Source: Phylloscopus collybita
Taxonomy: Eukaryota; Chordata; Aves; Passeriformes; Phylloscopidae
Direction: 5' to 3'
Assembly: GCA_027886175.1 (NCBI GenBank)
Contig: JAJNNQ010000075.1
Location: 54,559,001-54,623,000 of the forward strand
DNA: 64,000 nucleotides
The notes under the pieces: model-generated
Databases searched by the model: none
Told to the model about the DNA's origin: nothing
What the model saw: only the letters and a program-made list of their open reading frames with translations
Made by a program: the position numbers and the translations under genes
Part shown: piece by piece, positions 1-12,000 of the stretch
Layout of the letters: every line of letters starts with the position of its first letter
Numbering within the stretch: position 1 is the first letter of the stretch

Positions 1-754
1 TCTTGGGTTGCAATATATAATCAAAAGTTGTATTCTATCTGCCATCTTCTGCCATCTGTTGAAACTGGTTGTGGAGGTGTTTTCTTTATCTCTTGTATAA
101 CCCATTCCTCATGACTACAGGGGGAAGGAGGCGGATGCCTTCTGATAGTGGGCCAGCTGTTAAAACCAGGTGGAGCAATGTTCCTTACCTCTCCCATTAC
201 CCATCCTCCCTCTGGGGGGATATCTTCTGGTAATAGGCCATTAAAGCTCACCACATAACTGATAACATTACATCATTCCATTGTGAGATGCTCCACCCAG
301 TGGGAGGAGCCAACCATTCCCACCTGGATAAAACCTGCAATTCAGAACACCAGGACAGTCTGTTTTCCGCTGGATTCCCAGAGGAAGACCTGATTCATCT
401 TGCCACCACTGGACCCTTTTACAGGATCATCTCTACTCTGACAGAACCACATCTGTTTCTCCAGGAGGACTTATTTGGACTGCTACCAACACCCTGACCA
501 ACAGGGTGTCTGGTTGTATTCTCACTCTGTGGTTTCTAGGAAATTTTTTTTTGTTTGCTTGGCTTTTTTTTTTTGTACACTACATTTTATTTTTAATATT
601 CTTAGTAAAGAACTGTTACTCTTATTCCCATATCTTTGTGAAAACCCCCTTAACTGCAAAATTACAATAATTTGGAGGAAGGGAGTTTGCATTTTCCATT
701 GCAAGTGAAGCTCCAGCTTTCCCTGGCAGATACCGGACTTTTCAAACCAAGACA
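1..754 (+). mobile_element. Solo LTR of an endogenous retrovirus family, copy 1 (cut by window edge)
   Basis: This segment is homologous to 10556-11301. Shared blocks include the first bases (TCTTGGGTT), a stretch around 'ggatgcctt...gggccagctgtt', 'tgtgagatgctccacccagt', 'accctgaccaacagggtgtc', an AGTAAA poly(A)-like signal near 604-609, and the end 'aaaccaagaca'. The other copy begins TGTCTTGG, so the first two bases of this one lie outside the window. No gag, pol or env coding sequence flanks it, so I call it a solo LTR. The strand is inferred from the AGTAAA signal and the TG...CA ends. It lies in CDH19 intron 9, antisense to the gene. The family name is not recognised. Confidence 0.75.
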
Positions 755-1138
755 ACAATGAATCTGGTTTGAAATTAATCTAAGCCTAGTTCTTATGCTA
801 TTGCTAAGTTACCAGGAATAAGTTGTTTTTTTTTTTATCTGGGACCTTAACGTGAAACAAAGTTATGCCCTACATTTTTTCAGAAGTTTCTGCCTGTACT
901 TTATTGCTTGTTTATAAAAGCAAACAAGACACACAGGTTTTGTTTTTAAGGGGGGGGGGGGGGGGGAAATGCACATCACTGTAATGAAATTTCATACTGT
1001 GCATATATCAACAGAACTAATTTTGGAAATAGAAAAAATGCAGTCCGTACTCACAGAACTGAAAGAATCAATACTAAACATCTCAGACCAAATCTTCATT
1101 GTAGTGAGAAAAATGACAGTTAAATTTTTCGTGCTCAC
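755..1138. other. CDH19 intron 9, partial, between LTR and exon 9
   Basis: Non-coding intron sequence. The only notable content is a 17-base G run at 950-966 followed by AT-rich sequence up to the exon 9 donor. The intron continues left beyond the window. Confidence 0.7.
950..966 (+). repeat. Poly-G tract (17 G)
   Basis: An uninterrupted run of 17 G on the plus strand, so poly-C in the CDH19 pre-mRNA, 172 bases past the exon 9 donor. A run this long can form a G-quadruplex on the non-transcript strand and is prone to length errors in sequencing. Confidence 0.9.
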
Positions 1139-1260
1139 CTGTCCAGAAACCGCATTTTCACAAACAAATGTTTCATAATTTTTAGGGAATTCTGGTGCAT
1201 TATCATTAACATCGAGAACTTGGACATACACATTTGCTTCTGAAATTTTTTCAGGATTTC
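1139..1260 (-). CDS. CDH19: Cadherin-19 exon 9: end of EC4 and start of EC5
   Basis: This 122-bp exon encodes residues 453-492 plus the last two bases of codon 452. It has an AG acceptor (plus-strand ct at 1261-1262) and a GTGAGC donor (ac at 1137-1138). The calcium-linker motif LDVNDNAPEF is at about residues 467-476 and joins EC4 to EC5. The following NYETFVCENAVSGQ closely resembles the CDH19 form of this region and includes the first EC5 cysteine. The size fits the type II cadherin exon pattern. The exon ends in phase 0. EC5, membrane and cytoplasmic exons are expected further left. This is the last coding exon in the window. Confidence 0.92.
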
Positions 1261-1589
1261 CTAATGGTTAAAAAAAGACAGAAATAGAAAAAAAAAAGAG
1301 TCAAAAATAATCTACTACATATTTTAAAGTAATATGAACATTAGAAAATTTTACCTATATCCTGCAGGGAAGAAAATAATTACAAAGACCTATAGAAGTA
1401 TTTTTATACAGTTCTAATAATGTAGTACCATTATAATAGTATGCCTTGAAAGAAGATATTTCGTATAAAATTTTGGATTTGTTCATGCTTTTCTCTACCC
1501 AATCAAAAACTGATCCAAATAAAACCTAATCAGTAAAAATTAAATAATTTTTTTTGATAAAGAAAAATTTACTCTACTAGCCATATCTA

Positions 1590-3030
1590 AGGTTGTGTGG
1601 TAGGAGAGTGTCAACTCTTCTAAGGGTATCTGGTCAATGGCCTTTTCCAGTGCCAAAGGAGTTAATAAGACAAAGAGGAAGCCATAAACAAGAACATACT
1701 GGAACAAAAATCTGAGGGTTTTTGTGATAAAGAGAGGCTATGAGGACAACCTAACTTGGTCAGGTATACTAATTGATGTGGGTACCTGGAAGTGTAAGCA
1801 TGTTTTTTCCATCAGATCAGTGGCCTTGACAATTGATGAACCAATGGAGAAAAAAGGGCAAACAGACACAAAACATACCAAGACATAGACCTGACAAAAC
1901 AAACACAGAGACTGTGACATGAAACAAACCTAATGATAATTGATGGGCTGTCCAGAAACCACAGGACAACAATTCCAGCTAGATCAACTTGGACTTTGTA
2001 AGTGGCAAGGCTTTAGAGGGACCCCAGATCTGGGGGAACGGGGACTCAGCGGAGATGTATGGACTCACGGGAAACATGCAGAAAGGAACAAAGATAGCTC
2101 AGCTAGAAAAGGATATAGAAGGGGTTGTGTGCAAAACAGGGCCAGTCAGTGCATTTGTCTGGCTGAGCCTTGCACCCTATCAGCAGTCTGTCCTATCAAC
2201 ATATCTTAATAAATATTTTCTTAGCCATATCTCTGCATAATCTCACTCTCTCTCACGGCATATGTATGTGTGCCGCAAGGACTAAGGGGCAGCTACTGGT
2301 GTGATCTGCATATGTGTGAATGAAAATTGGATCCTTATACTGGAGTGGGATGGGGCTCAGGAGCACAGGGGACAGTTGTCTGTCCTCCTCAGTCTTAGCA
2401 TGCATGGAGTTTTGGTATATTTTTACTGACAAACTTTAAACTGGACTCTACAGTGATTAGGAGTCCTTGGGCCCAGGAAGGGTGCTTGGGAGGTCCACAC
2501 TTAGGGGGGACTTGCAAATGTGGGGTGCATGAAGGATTAGTAAGTTGGTTTGCCAGCAAGCATCAAGTGTGCACTAGCTGGTGAGCTGGGGACCCATTAA
2601 TTAGATAAGAGGATACAGGAAGGGGTGTTGGGCAAACAGAAGTAGGCACTGAAGGGATCCATAACTGCGTGTGTGTGTTGTGCATGTGTGTGTATATGTC
2701 TGCATCAGTGGTCCCCTGCCTTCCCAGAAGAAGAGGGGAGTGGACTACCTATGCTTGTGGTCAATGGGAGTCCTGTATGTAGGTGCTGCTGAAGGCAAAT
2801 CTTTCTCTGTGTCAATCCGAGTGACTGACCTTGTCAGTGCCCTCATTGTGGGTCTCTGGGACACATGCTCAGCTGTGCTACTGGCTGAGCCTGCAAACAG
2901 GTCAACAGCATACCTGGGCATGGGTCTTGGATCCCCAGGCCCTAGGCAGGGCTCCAGTGGCTGAGTCCTCCCTTCCATTTGGGAGGACTGGAAGACATGG
3001 CTGCACTATCATACATCACTTAACATCATG
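1590..3030. other. GC-richer unclassified segment, possibly an old interspersed repeat
   Basis: This block is visibly richer in G and C than its flanks. It contains several short reading frames on both strands (for example 1940-2209 and 2671-2964), none of which resembles a known protein. An AATAAA signal near 2206-2212 is followed by a pyrimidine-rich stretch and a CACGGCA end, which recalls the R-U5 part of a retroviral LTR. I could not find matching ends or a target-site duplication, so the LTR idea is only a suggestion. GT-rich sequence occurs at about 2667-2700. Confidence 0.3.
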
Positions 3031-3734
3031 GTTACCTTAATGATTGGTCACACTCATTCCTTTAACAAATTCTGTTACTCCTCCTATTTTTAAATATTTT
3101 CAATTTTGAAACTTTGGGAGAAAAATGCAAAAATATTTACATTTTAAAAATATTTCTGCCACTTCTAGACGTGGAGAAATCGCAGTGGATACTGAAAACC
3201 CACCCTAGCCAAGGCAGAAAGCTCAGACTCAATGTAGAAATGTAGAAAACAGAGCTCTTCTATCCACTGGTCTGTAAATGCATACTGACAAAGAAGTGTG
3301 ATATCTAAGGCATTTCCACTGACAGGCTTCATAGACTGAGTGTTTAGTTTTGGTACAAGTATTGTTGTTCCAAAAATTATCTATGTTACAAGTTTAATTC
3401 TTAGGCTTAGTACTCACAGAAGATGTATTGCTTCTCTTACCCAAGTATACTTTACTGCTGTGGCTTTAGATATAAAAGATACATAGATATATGTCAGTAC
3501 AGCTTTTTCCTGTATGTAAAGGAAAATTAATAATATATAGTATTTCTCCTTCATTTATTGCCTTTACACAAGGTTCTACTGTTAAAACTACCTCAGACGA
3601 GGAAAAGCAATGATATACTAGTATCATGGTACAAAAGTTGCATGTAGACTAGCCTGAGAAACCAATTTTTTATTAAATGAAAATGTTCATAAACATGTTA
3701 TTTGAACAAAGGTAATGAATACAACAGGTACAGC

Positions 3735-4625
3735 ATTCTCCTGGAGAAATTGGCAGCTCACAGCTTGGACAGGTGAACTGTTCTCTGGGGTAAAACTGGC
3801 TTGATATCCAAGCTCAGAAAGCAGTCATGACTGGAATTGAGCTGGTGGCCTATAACAAGTGATATTCCCAGGGGCCAATACTGGGGCCAATTCTGTTAAA
3901 AATCTTTATCAATGGATTGCATGAGGGGACTGAGTACACCCTCAGTCAGTTTGCACATGACACCAAGCTAGGCAGGAACAATGATCTGTTGGAGGGAAGG
4001 AAGGCTATGCAGAGAGGTCTGGACAGGCTGGATTTATGGGTAAAGGCCAATTGTGTGAGTTTCAAAAAGATCAGGTGCCAGGTTCTGCACAAGAACCCAA
4101 AGCAGAGTTACTGGTTTCAGGAAGAGTGGCTGGAAAGCTGCCCAGATGGAAACAACCAGGGTTGGCTAGTCCACAGCAGTTGAACATGAGCCAGCTTGTG
4201 CCCAGGTAGACCAGAATTGGCTGGGGGAGCTGGGGTTGTTTAGTTTGGAGAAGAGGAGGGTCAGGTGAGACATCTTTATCACTCTCTACAGCTACCTGAA
4301 AGGAGGTTGCAGGGAGCTGGAGTCTATTTTCTCAAGTATGAAATGGTGAGTGGCCTCAAGATGCATCAGTGGAAGTTTAGATTGGGTTAGAACATTTTCC
4401 TAGTTAGAACTAGGAAAATGTTCTTCTTTGAAAAGGTTGTCCAGCATTGGAATAAGATGCCCAGGGAAGTGGTTGAGTCACCACCCTTGAAGATATCTAT
4501 AGTTCCAGATACAGATCTGGCAGTAGGCACATGGTTTAGTGGTGGACTTAGCAGTGTTCATGGTTGAACACAGTTCATGGCTGGATTCAATGACCTTATC
4601 AGTTCCTTCTCTTGTTGAATCAAAC
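3735..4625 (+). mobile_element. CR1-type LINE fragment, 5'-truncated and degenerate
   Basis: The translation carries CR1 reverse-transcriptase C-terminal signatures. Around 3735-3900 there is broken 'LLEKLAAH' and 'GPILGPIL' type coding. At 3917-4183 an 88-codon frame contains FAHDTKLG (from the catalytic-core FADD-type motif) and the DRLDLWVKAN block typical of CR1. The CR1 3' untranslated region follows, ending near 4620 with a 'ccttctcttgttgaatc' type tail. Stops and frameshifts make it non-functional. It contains the fold-back at 4389-4424. Confidence 0.8.
4389..4424. repeat. Perfect 17-bp inverted repeat with 2-base spacer
   Basis: Arms 4389-4405 and 4408-4424 are exact reverse complements separated by 'ag'. 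The left arm starts AGAACATTTT. It sits inside the CR1 fragment, where CR1 normally has no such palindrome, so it probably arose by local templated fold-back synthesis. Confidence 0.9.
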
Positions 4626-6107
4626 ATTCATAATAACACAATAGGCAATGAAATAGTGCTCAGCTTCTGTCAGATAAACATAAAAAGTAGCATACACACC
4701 TTTTAGAAATAATACCAAGAGTGTAGGAGTTATTTAGTTCTTTTACTGAGGTCAGAATTGGATATGTAGGGCAGAGATTTGACTACATTGTCTTTCAAAG
4801 AAAATATTTTTAATCTTTAAATAGAAAGCAGGGAATACCTTTGGTGGCTTCAGTTGTATAAAATGTGGCACAAGAAGGACCTAGCTAGTTTTGCTTATTG
4901 TTTGCCTTGCTACTTCGTAAGATTCATGGGTACTATATTGGCTGTAAAGCCTACCCTTTGCTTGCACAAAACATTTAGATAGCACATTGTTGGACTCACA
5001 TCTGTATTCTTTCACTAAAAGGTTGGGTGCTTGTTTCTTTTCTTGGGAGGGATTTTTTAATAGCCTTGTTTCTAATTCTTTAATAAATTTGGGTTGCAGT
5101 GTCCTAGCTGCCCTGGTGAGATTTTTTTTTTCTTAGTATAGGGTTAAATGACAAGGAAGAGCATTTCTCTCATTTCTGTATGCATGGATGTTTTTAACCA
5201 ATTCTAAATTTTTCTGAAATCACAGCTGTTTTGTTTTGGGAGGGAGCCACTCTTGAAATCAGTGTCTGGTTAATATTTAATTATGGTTTTGGTTAAGCAG
5301 ACGTACTGCATTGATTGCATTTTGAAGAGAAAGTAGGCAACATTTGTGGATGGTAGGTACTTTGGTAGGTAGTAAAAATAGGTACTTTGTTTTTTATCCC
5401 TTACACAAAAAAAAATTGTCAGAATGTGAATGCAGTTAATGTATAATCATATATTATCTAAATATGTCCCAATAATATTTTGGGATAAGATTGCCACGAT
5501 CTCTACGAGAAAGATCAGGACTTGAAAAACAAGGACTAAGAGAACAGGATGTAAAGTGTAACAGGCTGGATCAGTGTGAAAATTAAGATGACAGTTAAAT
5601 TGCTAGGGACCCATATTAGTACATTGAAAAGAAAAGCAATGACCATCTCTAGACACAAAATACAACTCAGTATTTGTAGGAGATTAAAGCAAGCTTACAT
5701 TGACATCAGCCAGTAAACATAAACTTGTAATGATAACAATAATACTAGCACTACTACTGACAATAAATGTTTCTATAGTAATAATTTCTATTTTTATAGA
5801 ATTACTATCATTTGACTAAAGCAAATTTCTTTACTTCCCAAAAGAAATGAACATAAATAGTTTTGGGGTTTCTTTTTATTTAAAGAAAGGACTACTCCCA
5901 AAAGTTAGAAGTTTATCAACAAAAATATATATGTGATCAAGGCAGGGTGACAATTAAATATTAAATTAATATTGTCCATACTGAAATAATCAAAGAAGTT
6001 CAGGTCCAGAGATTCCCATGAAAGAACACCTGCAAGACTCAGTGGTAAAATGACTCTTGGCTGTTGTGGATTAATTTTGTTGTGGCTGACAGTATCAAGT
6101 GAAACTG

Positions 6108-7080
6108 ATCACAGAATCATGGATAATTGAGTTTGGAAAAGACTTCTCAGTTAATCAAGTCCAAATGTTTACCTAATTCTGCCATGTTCTCCACTAAACC
6201 ATGACCCCAGCCATCACATGCACAGGTTTTTTAAACACTTCCAGGGAAGTGACTCATTTACTTCCCTGGGAAAATTATTACAATGCTAGACAACCCTATT
6301 CCAGGAAAAAAAAATTTCCTAGTATCTAATTAAACTTCCCCTGGCACAACTTGAGGCCCTTTCCTCTCATCCTCTTACTTGTTACACAGCAGAAAATATT
6401 GACCCCCATTTCCCTGCAACTTTCTTTCAGATAGTTGTAGAGAAGGTTCCCGCCCTCAGCCTCCTTTACTCCAGTCTAAACAACCCACACTCCCTGCGCT
6501 GCTCCTCACAGGGCTTGTGTTCCAAAGCATTCACCCTCTCTGATGTCCTACCCTGGATATGCTCCGGCACCTTCTGGAAGTGAGTGGCACAAAACTCAAC
6601 ACAGGACTCAAGATGTGGCCTCACCAGTGCTGAACACAGGGGAGAAAATTCTGCCCTGGTACTGCTGGCCACACTATTTCTGATCCAGGCCAGGATACCA
6701 TCAGCCTTCTGGGCCACCTGGGCACATGCTGGCTCATGTTCAGAAAAGGACCCCAGGTCCTTTTCTGCCAGGCAGCTTTCCAGTCACTTCCCCTGGCCAA
6801 TGTAGTGCTACACATGGAGCGACTGAAGTGCAGGATCTGGAACTTGGCCTTGTTGAATCTCATACCACTGGCCTTGGCCCATCAATCCAGCCTGCCCCCA
6901 TCTCTCTGGAGAGCTTGTATATCTTTCAACAGAATAACCACCCAGAGCCCAGCTTGGTGCCATAGGTAAACTGACTGAGAGTGCACTCGATGCAATCATC
7001 CAGATCATTGATAAAACATATTGAACAGAACCGACCCCAGTACTGAGCTTAGCGGAAAACCAGGACTGACTGTCCGCCAA
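6108..7080 (-). mobile_element. CR1-type LINE 3' fragment, reverse orientation
   Basis: Read on the minus strand, this begins in the C-terminal part of CR1 ORF2 and 3'UTR (about 7080 downwards) and ends at about 6108 with the CR1-like terminus (ccatgattctgtgatc). Recognisable CR1 3' blocks include the 'gggaagtgtttaaa' region near 6230 and, near 6660-6740, coding for an 'AQKADGILAWIRNSVASS' type stretch. Frames such as 6466-6717 are broken pieces of the CR1 ORF. The element lies in CDH19 intron 8 in the same direction as the gene. Confidence 0.8.
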
Positions 7081-8563
7081 TTGGATAATAATGACTTCAG
7101 GATTTCTTGTTCTCAGATAGGATTAGATTGTGCTTCAGCCTTGCATTTGGTAAAAGTTTCTTACAACCAAGTAAAAACTGATGAAAGAATACTTGATTTT
7201 TCTTGAGCTTTAAGCATAAAGTAGAACGAGAGTCAACAGGTTGCAAGATCTCCCTGCTCGCATTTATGTTCCAACAAACTAGACCTACTTCTGGATACTT
7301 TTAAAATATGTTGTCTCAACGGCATGAAGATAGGATGATCCACACCACAGGTCCGAAATAACAGAGTCCCTTACTAATCTCTGATCCCTGCAATCATTGC
7401 AATGGATTCAGACCCAGGTCTTGGGTAGTGTATGAATCAGGGCATCAGCAGCCTTCTAGGGAGGTTGCTGTTGCAATGCTGTTTTGATACGTGACTAAGG
7501 TACAATGAACATCTTATTTGGATGAACTCTAATGGCATTTTGATTTGGCTTCAGTGGAGCCACAATGTCATCCACCAAATGACTCATGCCCATAGTGCAT
7601 GTTATGACTGACTATATTTCAAGGAATAATATGCTGCTTGTTCCTGATACAAATCCTTTCAGGTATGCCCAGACCAAAGTGACCTAACTTCAGTTCTTTT
7701 GAATGTATCATTATAGACATCATTAAAGAAATAAAGAATAAGAATATGAACATAATGAGGGCTCAATTTCTCTACAATAGCTTTCATTACTGTGAAGGTC
7801 TGGTTTTCTTTTGCTGCAGGAGACAGTTATTTGTTTGTAACCTTTGGTTCTCTCCTGTTTTATTGTTTAACTAAACAAAAAAAGTCTAGGCCAAAGTTAT
7901 CAGTGTTTCCAAAGTGCTGTTCAAGACATGCCAGAGATCAAATTGGCCAACACCTGTCATGTGCCCAACAACATGAGAATGAAGTTCATGCTTAAAAATT
8001 CACAGAGGAGCTGAAAAGAAAGATAGTACCATCAATTCCTGAAAACAAGCTAAAGACTTCAATGAAAATTGATACTGAATATCCTGTAGTAGACTTACAG
8101 CAGAATTGTTCTACAGGAAAGGCTCCCTTTTGGGAACAATGCAGTTTAAGAATATATGTTTAAAGTGGTTATAGCAATAAATAGAATTAACTGAGATTTG
8201 GGAGTAAAGAACAGGTGCTAAAAGTGTTTGGCAAAATCTGTCTGATTTATTGATTTACTCATTTCATATGGTTTTCCTCCTTCCTGAGGATGAATGGGAT
8301 TAGTTTTTAAATAATATCCCAATAATCTTGTTAAACTGCCTTATAAATCAGGAGCTGTTTAATTTCTAGTATTGTCCCAGATTTAGGGCAACCAGATCAT
8401 CAAAAACACAAACAGAGGTAATTTGCATTTGATTTTCAAACAAAATTGACAGGTGAAATCTATAAAAAGGGTTCTGCAAGGCTTTAATTGTCACTGAATA
8501 GACATCTAGATGATTTAGGCCTTAACATTCACAATTAATTTGAGCCACAGGTTTCTGACTGGT

Positions 8564-8635
8564 GTTAAATTAGACCCTGGCTAATTTCACACTAGTCAAA
8601 AATCTAGTGTGAAATTAACCAGGGTCTAATTTAAC
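8564..8635. repeat. 32-bp near-perfect inverted repeat (hairpin) with 8-base loop
   Basis: Arm 8564-8595 (begins GTTAAATTAGACCC) pairs with arm 8604-8635 with a single mismatch (G versus A at the base of 'gccagg/accagg'). The loop is TCAAAAAT at 8596-8603. It lies about 300 bases from exon 8 within intron 8, so the CDH19 pre-mRNA could form a 32-bp stem. It is not part of any repeat I recognise. Confidence 0.92.
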
Positions 8636-8939
8636 ATAAGATCTTGCACTGCAGGAGCAATTCTTATGCTTCAGTGTAACTTGAAAGCGTTACACTCTCA
8701 ATCCTATTACAATTTCTTTTTTCATAAGGTCATCTTTTACGAAAAAGCACAGGACCTTGGAGCTCAAATACATTCCACTTCTATTTAACTAATCATTTTA
8801 ATAATGCTCCTTAGTGTAGCAAGCAACAGCAATATAATCAGAAAGAAGAATGCATTCTCCACTTAAAAGAAGGCACATACAGAGGATAATTACAGTTCAC
8901 AGTGTAAAAAACCCAGCATTCCTTAAATTTCTTACTCAC

Positions 8940-9076
8940 TTGTTTCTGTGGCTGTAACTGTAAAGTTGTGCCAAGAAGCTCTCTCTCGGTCCAGAGGTTC
9001 AGTGGTAATGATTGCTCCATTGTGTTCATTGATGCTGAACAGTCCCTTTAAATGCCTGCTGTGGACAATAGAGTAC
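8940..9076 (-). CDS. CDH19: Cadherin-19 exon 8: most of EC4
   Basis: This 137-bp exon completes codon 406, then encodes residues 407-451 and one base of codon 452. The acceptor follows a T-rich tract (ggtgcag) and the donor is GTGAGTAAG. It holds the EC4 strand GLFSINEHNG and the calcium-binding LDRE motif at about residues 434-437, with an N-glycosylation sequon NFT at about 443. The FTVTATET wording agrees with CDH19 rather than CDH7. Length and phase match type II cadherin exons. Confidence 0.92.
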
Positions 9077-12000
9077 CTGCACCAAAAAAAAAGGAAAAAC
9101 ATTCCCTAGTATTCCCTGAAAGACATTCCCTGAAATTTTCCATCAGCGGCAAGGACATAGAAAGCTATTGTCAGCTGAGAAAACAGAGCTGTGCATGTAA
9201 GCACATAAATGTGTGCTGCAACAACTCAGAAGTCATGAAAAATGTACACTTATAAACATTTAAAATTCACTGCTGCCAAGATCAAAGCTCCTCTTTTTAT
9301 ACAACTAAATACATCTCAGATCTATATTAATGTGAACTGAATCTGAAATGCATTATTCATTCTTACTTCTAAGTCAGTCTCACAGCAGGTGAATGACTTC
9401 ATTGAAAAGAAACAGCAAAATTGCCACTTGTGAAATGAATAACATCAACATCTAAGTGGATGTATAATGGCAAATCTATTTTATCATTGCTGACATGCTC
9501 TGATGCCAAGGGAATGGGCATTATAAAGAGACAACTATCTGTAATGAGGTGACACTACGGTAGAGTACAAAATCCTAATGCAGGAGATGATTGCAGGGAA
9601 GATTCAGTGCTCCTGAGTCTTTGCTAAAAAGGCTCTGGATGCTGTGGACATGTATGTGTGCCACCCAAGTTGTTAAAGTCTAACCACTTGTTGCACCACA
9701 AAGATGAACAGAAATAGCAACCAAATATATTGGTTCAAATGGAAAAGAGATTTACTGATGTTTTTAACGGCGTATAAAACAGAAGACCATATGATGCTGT
9801 TGTTAATAAAGTCTATTTAATGGAAATAAAACCTCTTTGAATAGTTGAAAGATTCTTTCCACTCCAATTTGGAATGTCCACATGCAACTATTCCTTTTTG
9901 TTTAACCTTTTATTCTGCTTGACAAAGCTTTTCTGTTTCCTGTTGATGTTTAGGACTCTAGCTCAGACAATGTGTCAGCAGTTAAATAACTCACTAACTT
10001 GTTATTCATAGCTACATTTTGTCTTTTTTAAAAATCAGTAAGAAGATAAATTGGAGAACCAGCACAATACTGTAGGTGAAAATTCCTATAATGTGAACCA
10101 AATTTGGATATTTATAAACTTCCTTTTAAGGTATTTATTATTTTTCTGACATAGTTATTGTGTTTTGTTTGGGCATTTTTTGGTAATCTGATTCTTGATA
10201 AACATTTTTCAGAAAAACTATATTAGGTGTCTGTTATTTTTTATTACTATTATAGTGAGGTTTTGTTGCACATCTTTCTTGTTTGAAACCTGGAGTTCAC
10301 AAAGCAACACAAGTTGTTTTCTATATTATAAGTAACTGCTGTCATTTATGATAGTAATGATTTCAAAGTTAGATTCATTTTCATAGCACTTAGCTCAAAA
10401 ACCACATCTTTATATTAGAACTGATGTACTCTATTGTAAAGGAATTCATTGATGAAATACCTATATCACTGTTTATGCAATTTGAAGTCAGTTCCTTCAA
10501 AACATTTCCAACAAAGAAGTTATAGATGTGCGTTAATGTTTAATTGTTCCACAGGTGTCTTGGGTTATGGAACAAAAAATGTGTATTCTATTTCATCTGC
10601 TGAAAGTAGTTGGAGAATTGTTCTTTACTCTGGGAGGAGGAGGGTGGATGCCTTTTGATAATGGGCCAGCTGTTCAAACCAGGTAGGGCAGTGTTTCTTT
10701 TTCACCGGCCGGGGGATATTTTCTGCTAATGGACCATTAAGACACCCCTAATAGCACCCCAAAATAGACCATCCACATTCCATCATCCTATTGTGAGATG
10801 CTCCACCCAGTGGGGGGAGCCAGCCATTCCTACCTGGATGAAACTGAGACGCAGGAACACAGAAAGTATCTAGCTTCACCTGATTCCTGGAGGGAAACTG
10901 GACCCCTTCTCACCGCCACTGGACCCCTTCTCATCACTACCTGGACCCTTGTTCTACAGGATCATCTCTACTCCACCAGAACCACCTCTGCCACTCCAGG
11001 AGGACTCACTTTGGGACTGCTTCCAACACCCTGACCAACAGGGTGTCAGGTTGTAGCTCTGACTCTGTTAGGGTTTTACAAAATTGTTGTTTGTTTGCTG
11101 GTGTGGTTGGATGGGGTTTTTTTCTACTACATTTGTATTGTTAATATTCCTAGTAAAGAACTGTTATTCCTATTCCCAAATTTTTGCCTGAAAGCCCTTA
11201 ATTGCAAAATTATAATTTGGCGGGGGTGAGGGGTTTACATTCCCCATTCTAAGGGAAACCCCAGTTTCCCTGGCAGATACCTGTCTCTCCAAACCAAGAC
11301 AACAGGAGATGTTGCACTCATCTAAACAAACCACCAAATGGGCCCTTTTAGAGGGGGAACAAAAAAATACATGTAATTTTTTTTCTTATTTAATTTAACC
11401 TATTACTAGCCTAATAAATAACAGTAAATTAATGAAAAAAAATCACAACAAATCACTGTCTAAAGCTCTGAAGCTGTAGTATAATATTTATCTGCTATAA
11501 GAAATGTACACACCATAAATTATTTTGTGTCTCAATCATTTGTCACTGTATTCTGGTTTGTCTAAATTGCATAGTACAGTGATGTCAGGCAATTCGAGAA
11601 GCTCTTATAATTATAAATATCATGTTAAAGATTAATTACCTGTTTTCTCCCTTAAGAGACAGCAAAATTATTTATCACTGATATTATAAAAAGCAGAATT
11701 TGCTGTTGCTGTGTTGAGTGCTTAGGTGTCAGCTGGCTTGTGGTAAACAACTATCTGGGTCTTTTTGCATCACTTGTTTTTCCTGGGGATTTGTTGTACG
11801 TTTGGGTTTTTCCCATCTCTTATTTTCTTTGATGCTAATTATATTACTATTATATTATTATTATTTTGGTATGTCAACAACAACAATAACAACAACAACA
11901 ACAACTGTCTTTATCTGAACCCATGAGTTCTCACAACTTTACCTTTACAATTCTCTTTTGCATCCCATTGGCTGAGGGACTGAGTAAGTGCCTGTATGGT

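Larger units (their letters stand above)
1261..8939. other. CDH19 intron 8
   Basis: This 7.7-kb intron lies between exons 8 and 9. It holds a GC-richer unclassified segment (about 1.6-3.0 kb), a plus-strand CR1 fragment (about 3.74-4.62 kb), a minus-strand CR1 fragment (about 6.1-7.1 kb) and a 72-base near-perfect hairpin (8564-8635). The rest is AT-rich with no supported gene. Confidence 0.85.

Noticed and set aside
2671..2964. 97-codon plus-strand open frame
   Set aside because: It begins in a GT-repeat and resembles no protein family; it lies in an intronic GC-richer repeat-like segment.
8564..8635. Hairpin as a bacterial-type terminator or tRNA
   Set aside because: The context is a vertebrate intron, with no U-tract logic and no cloverleaf or conserved tRNA boxes.
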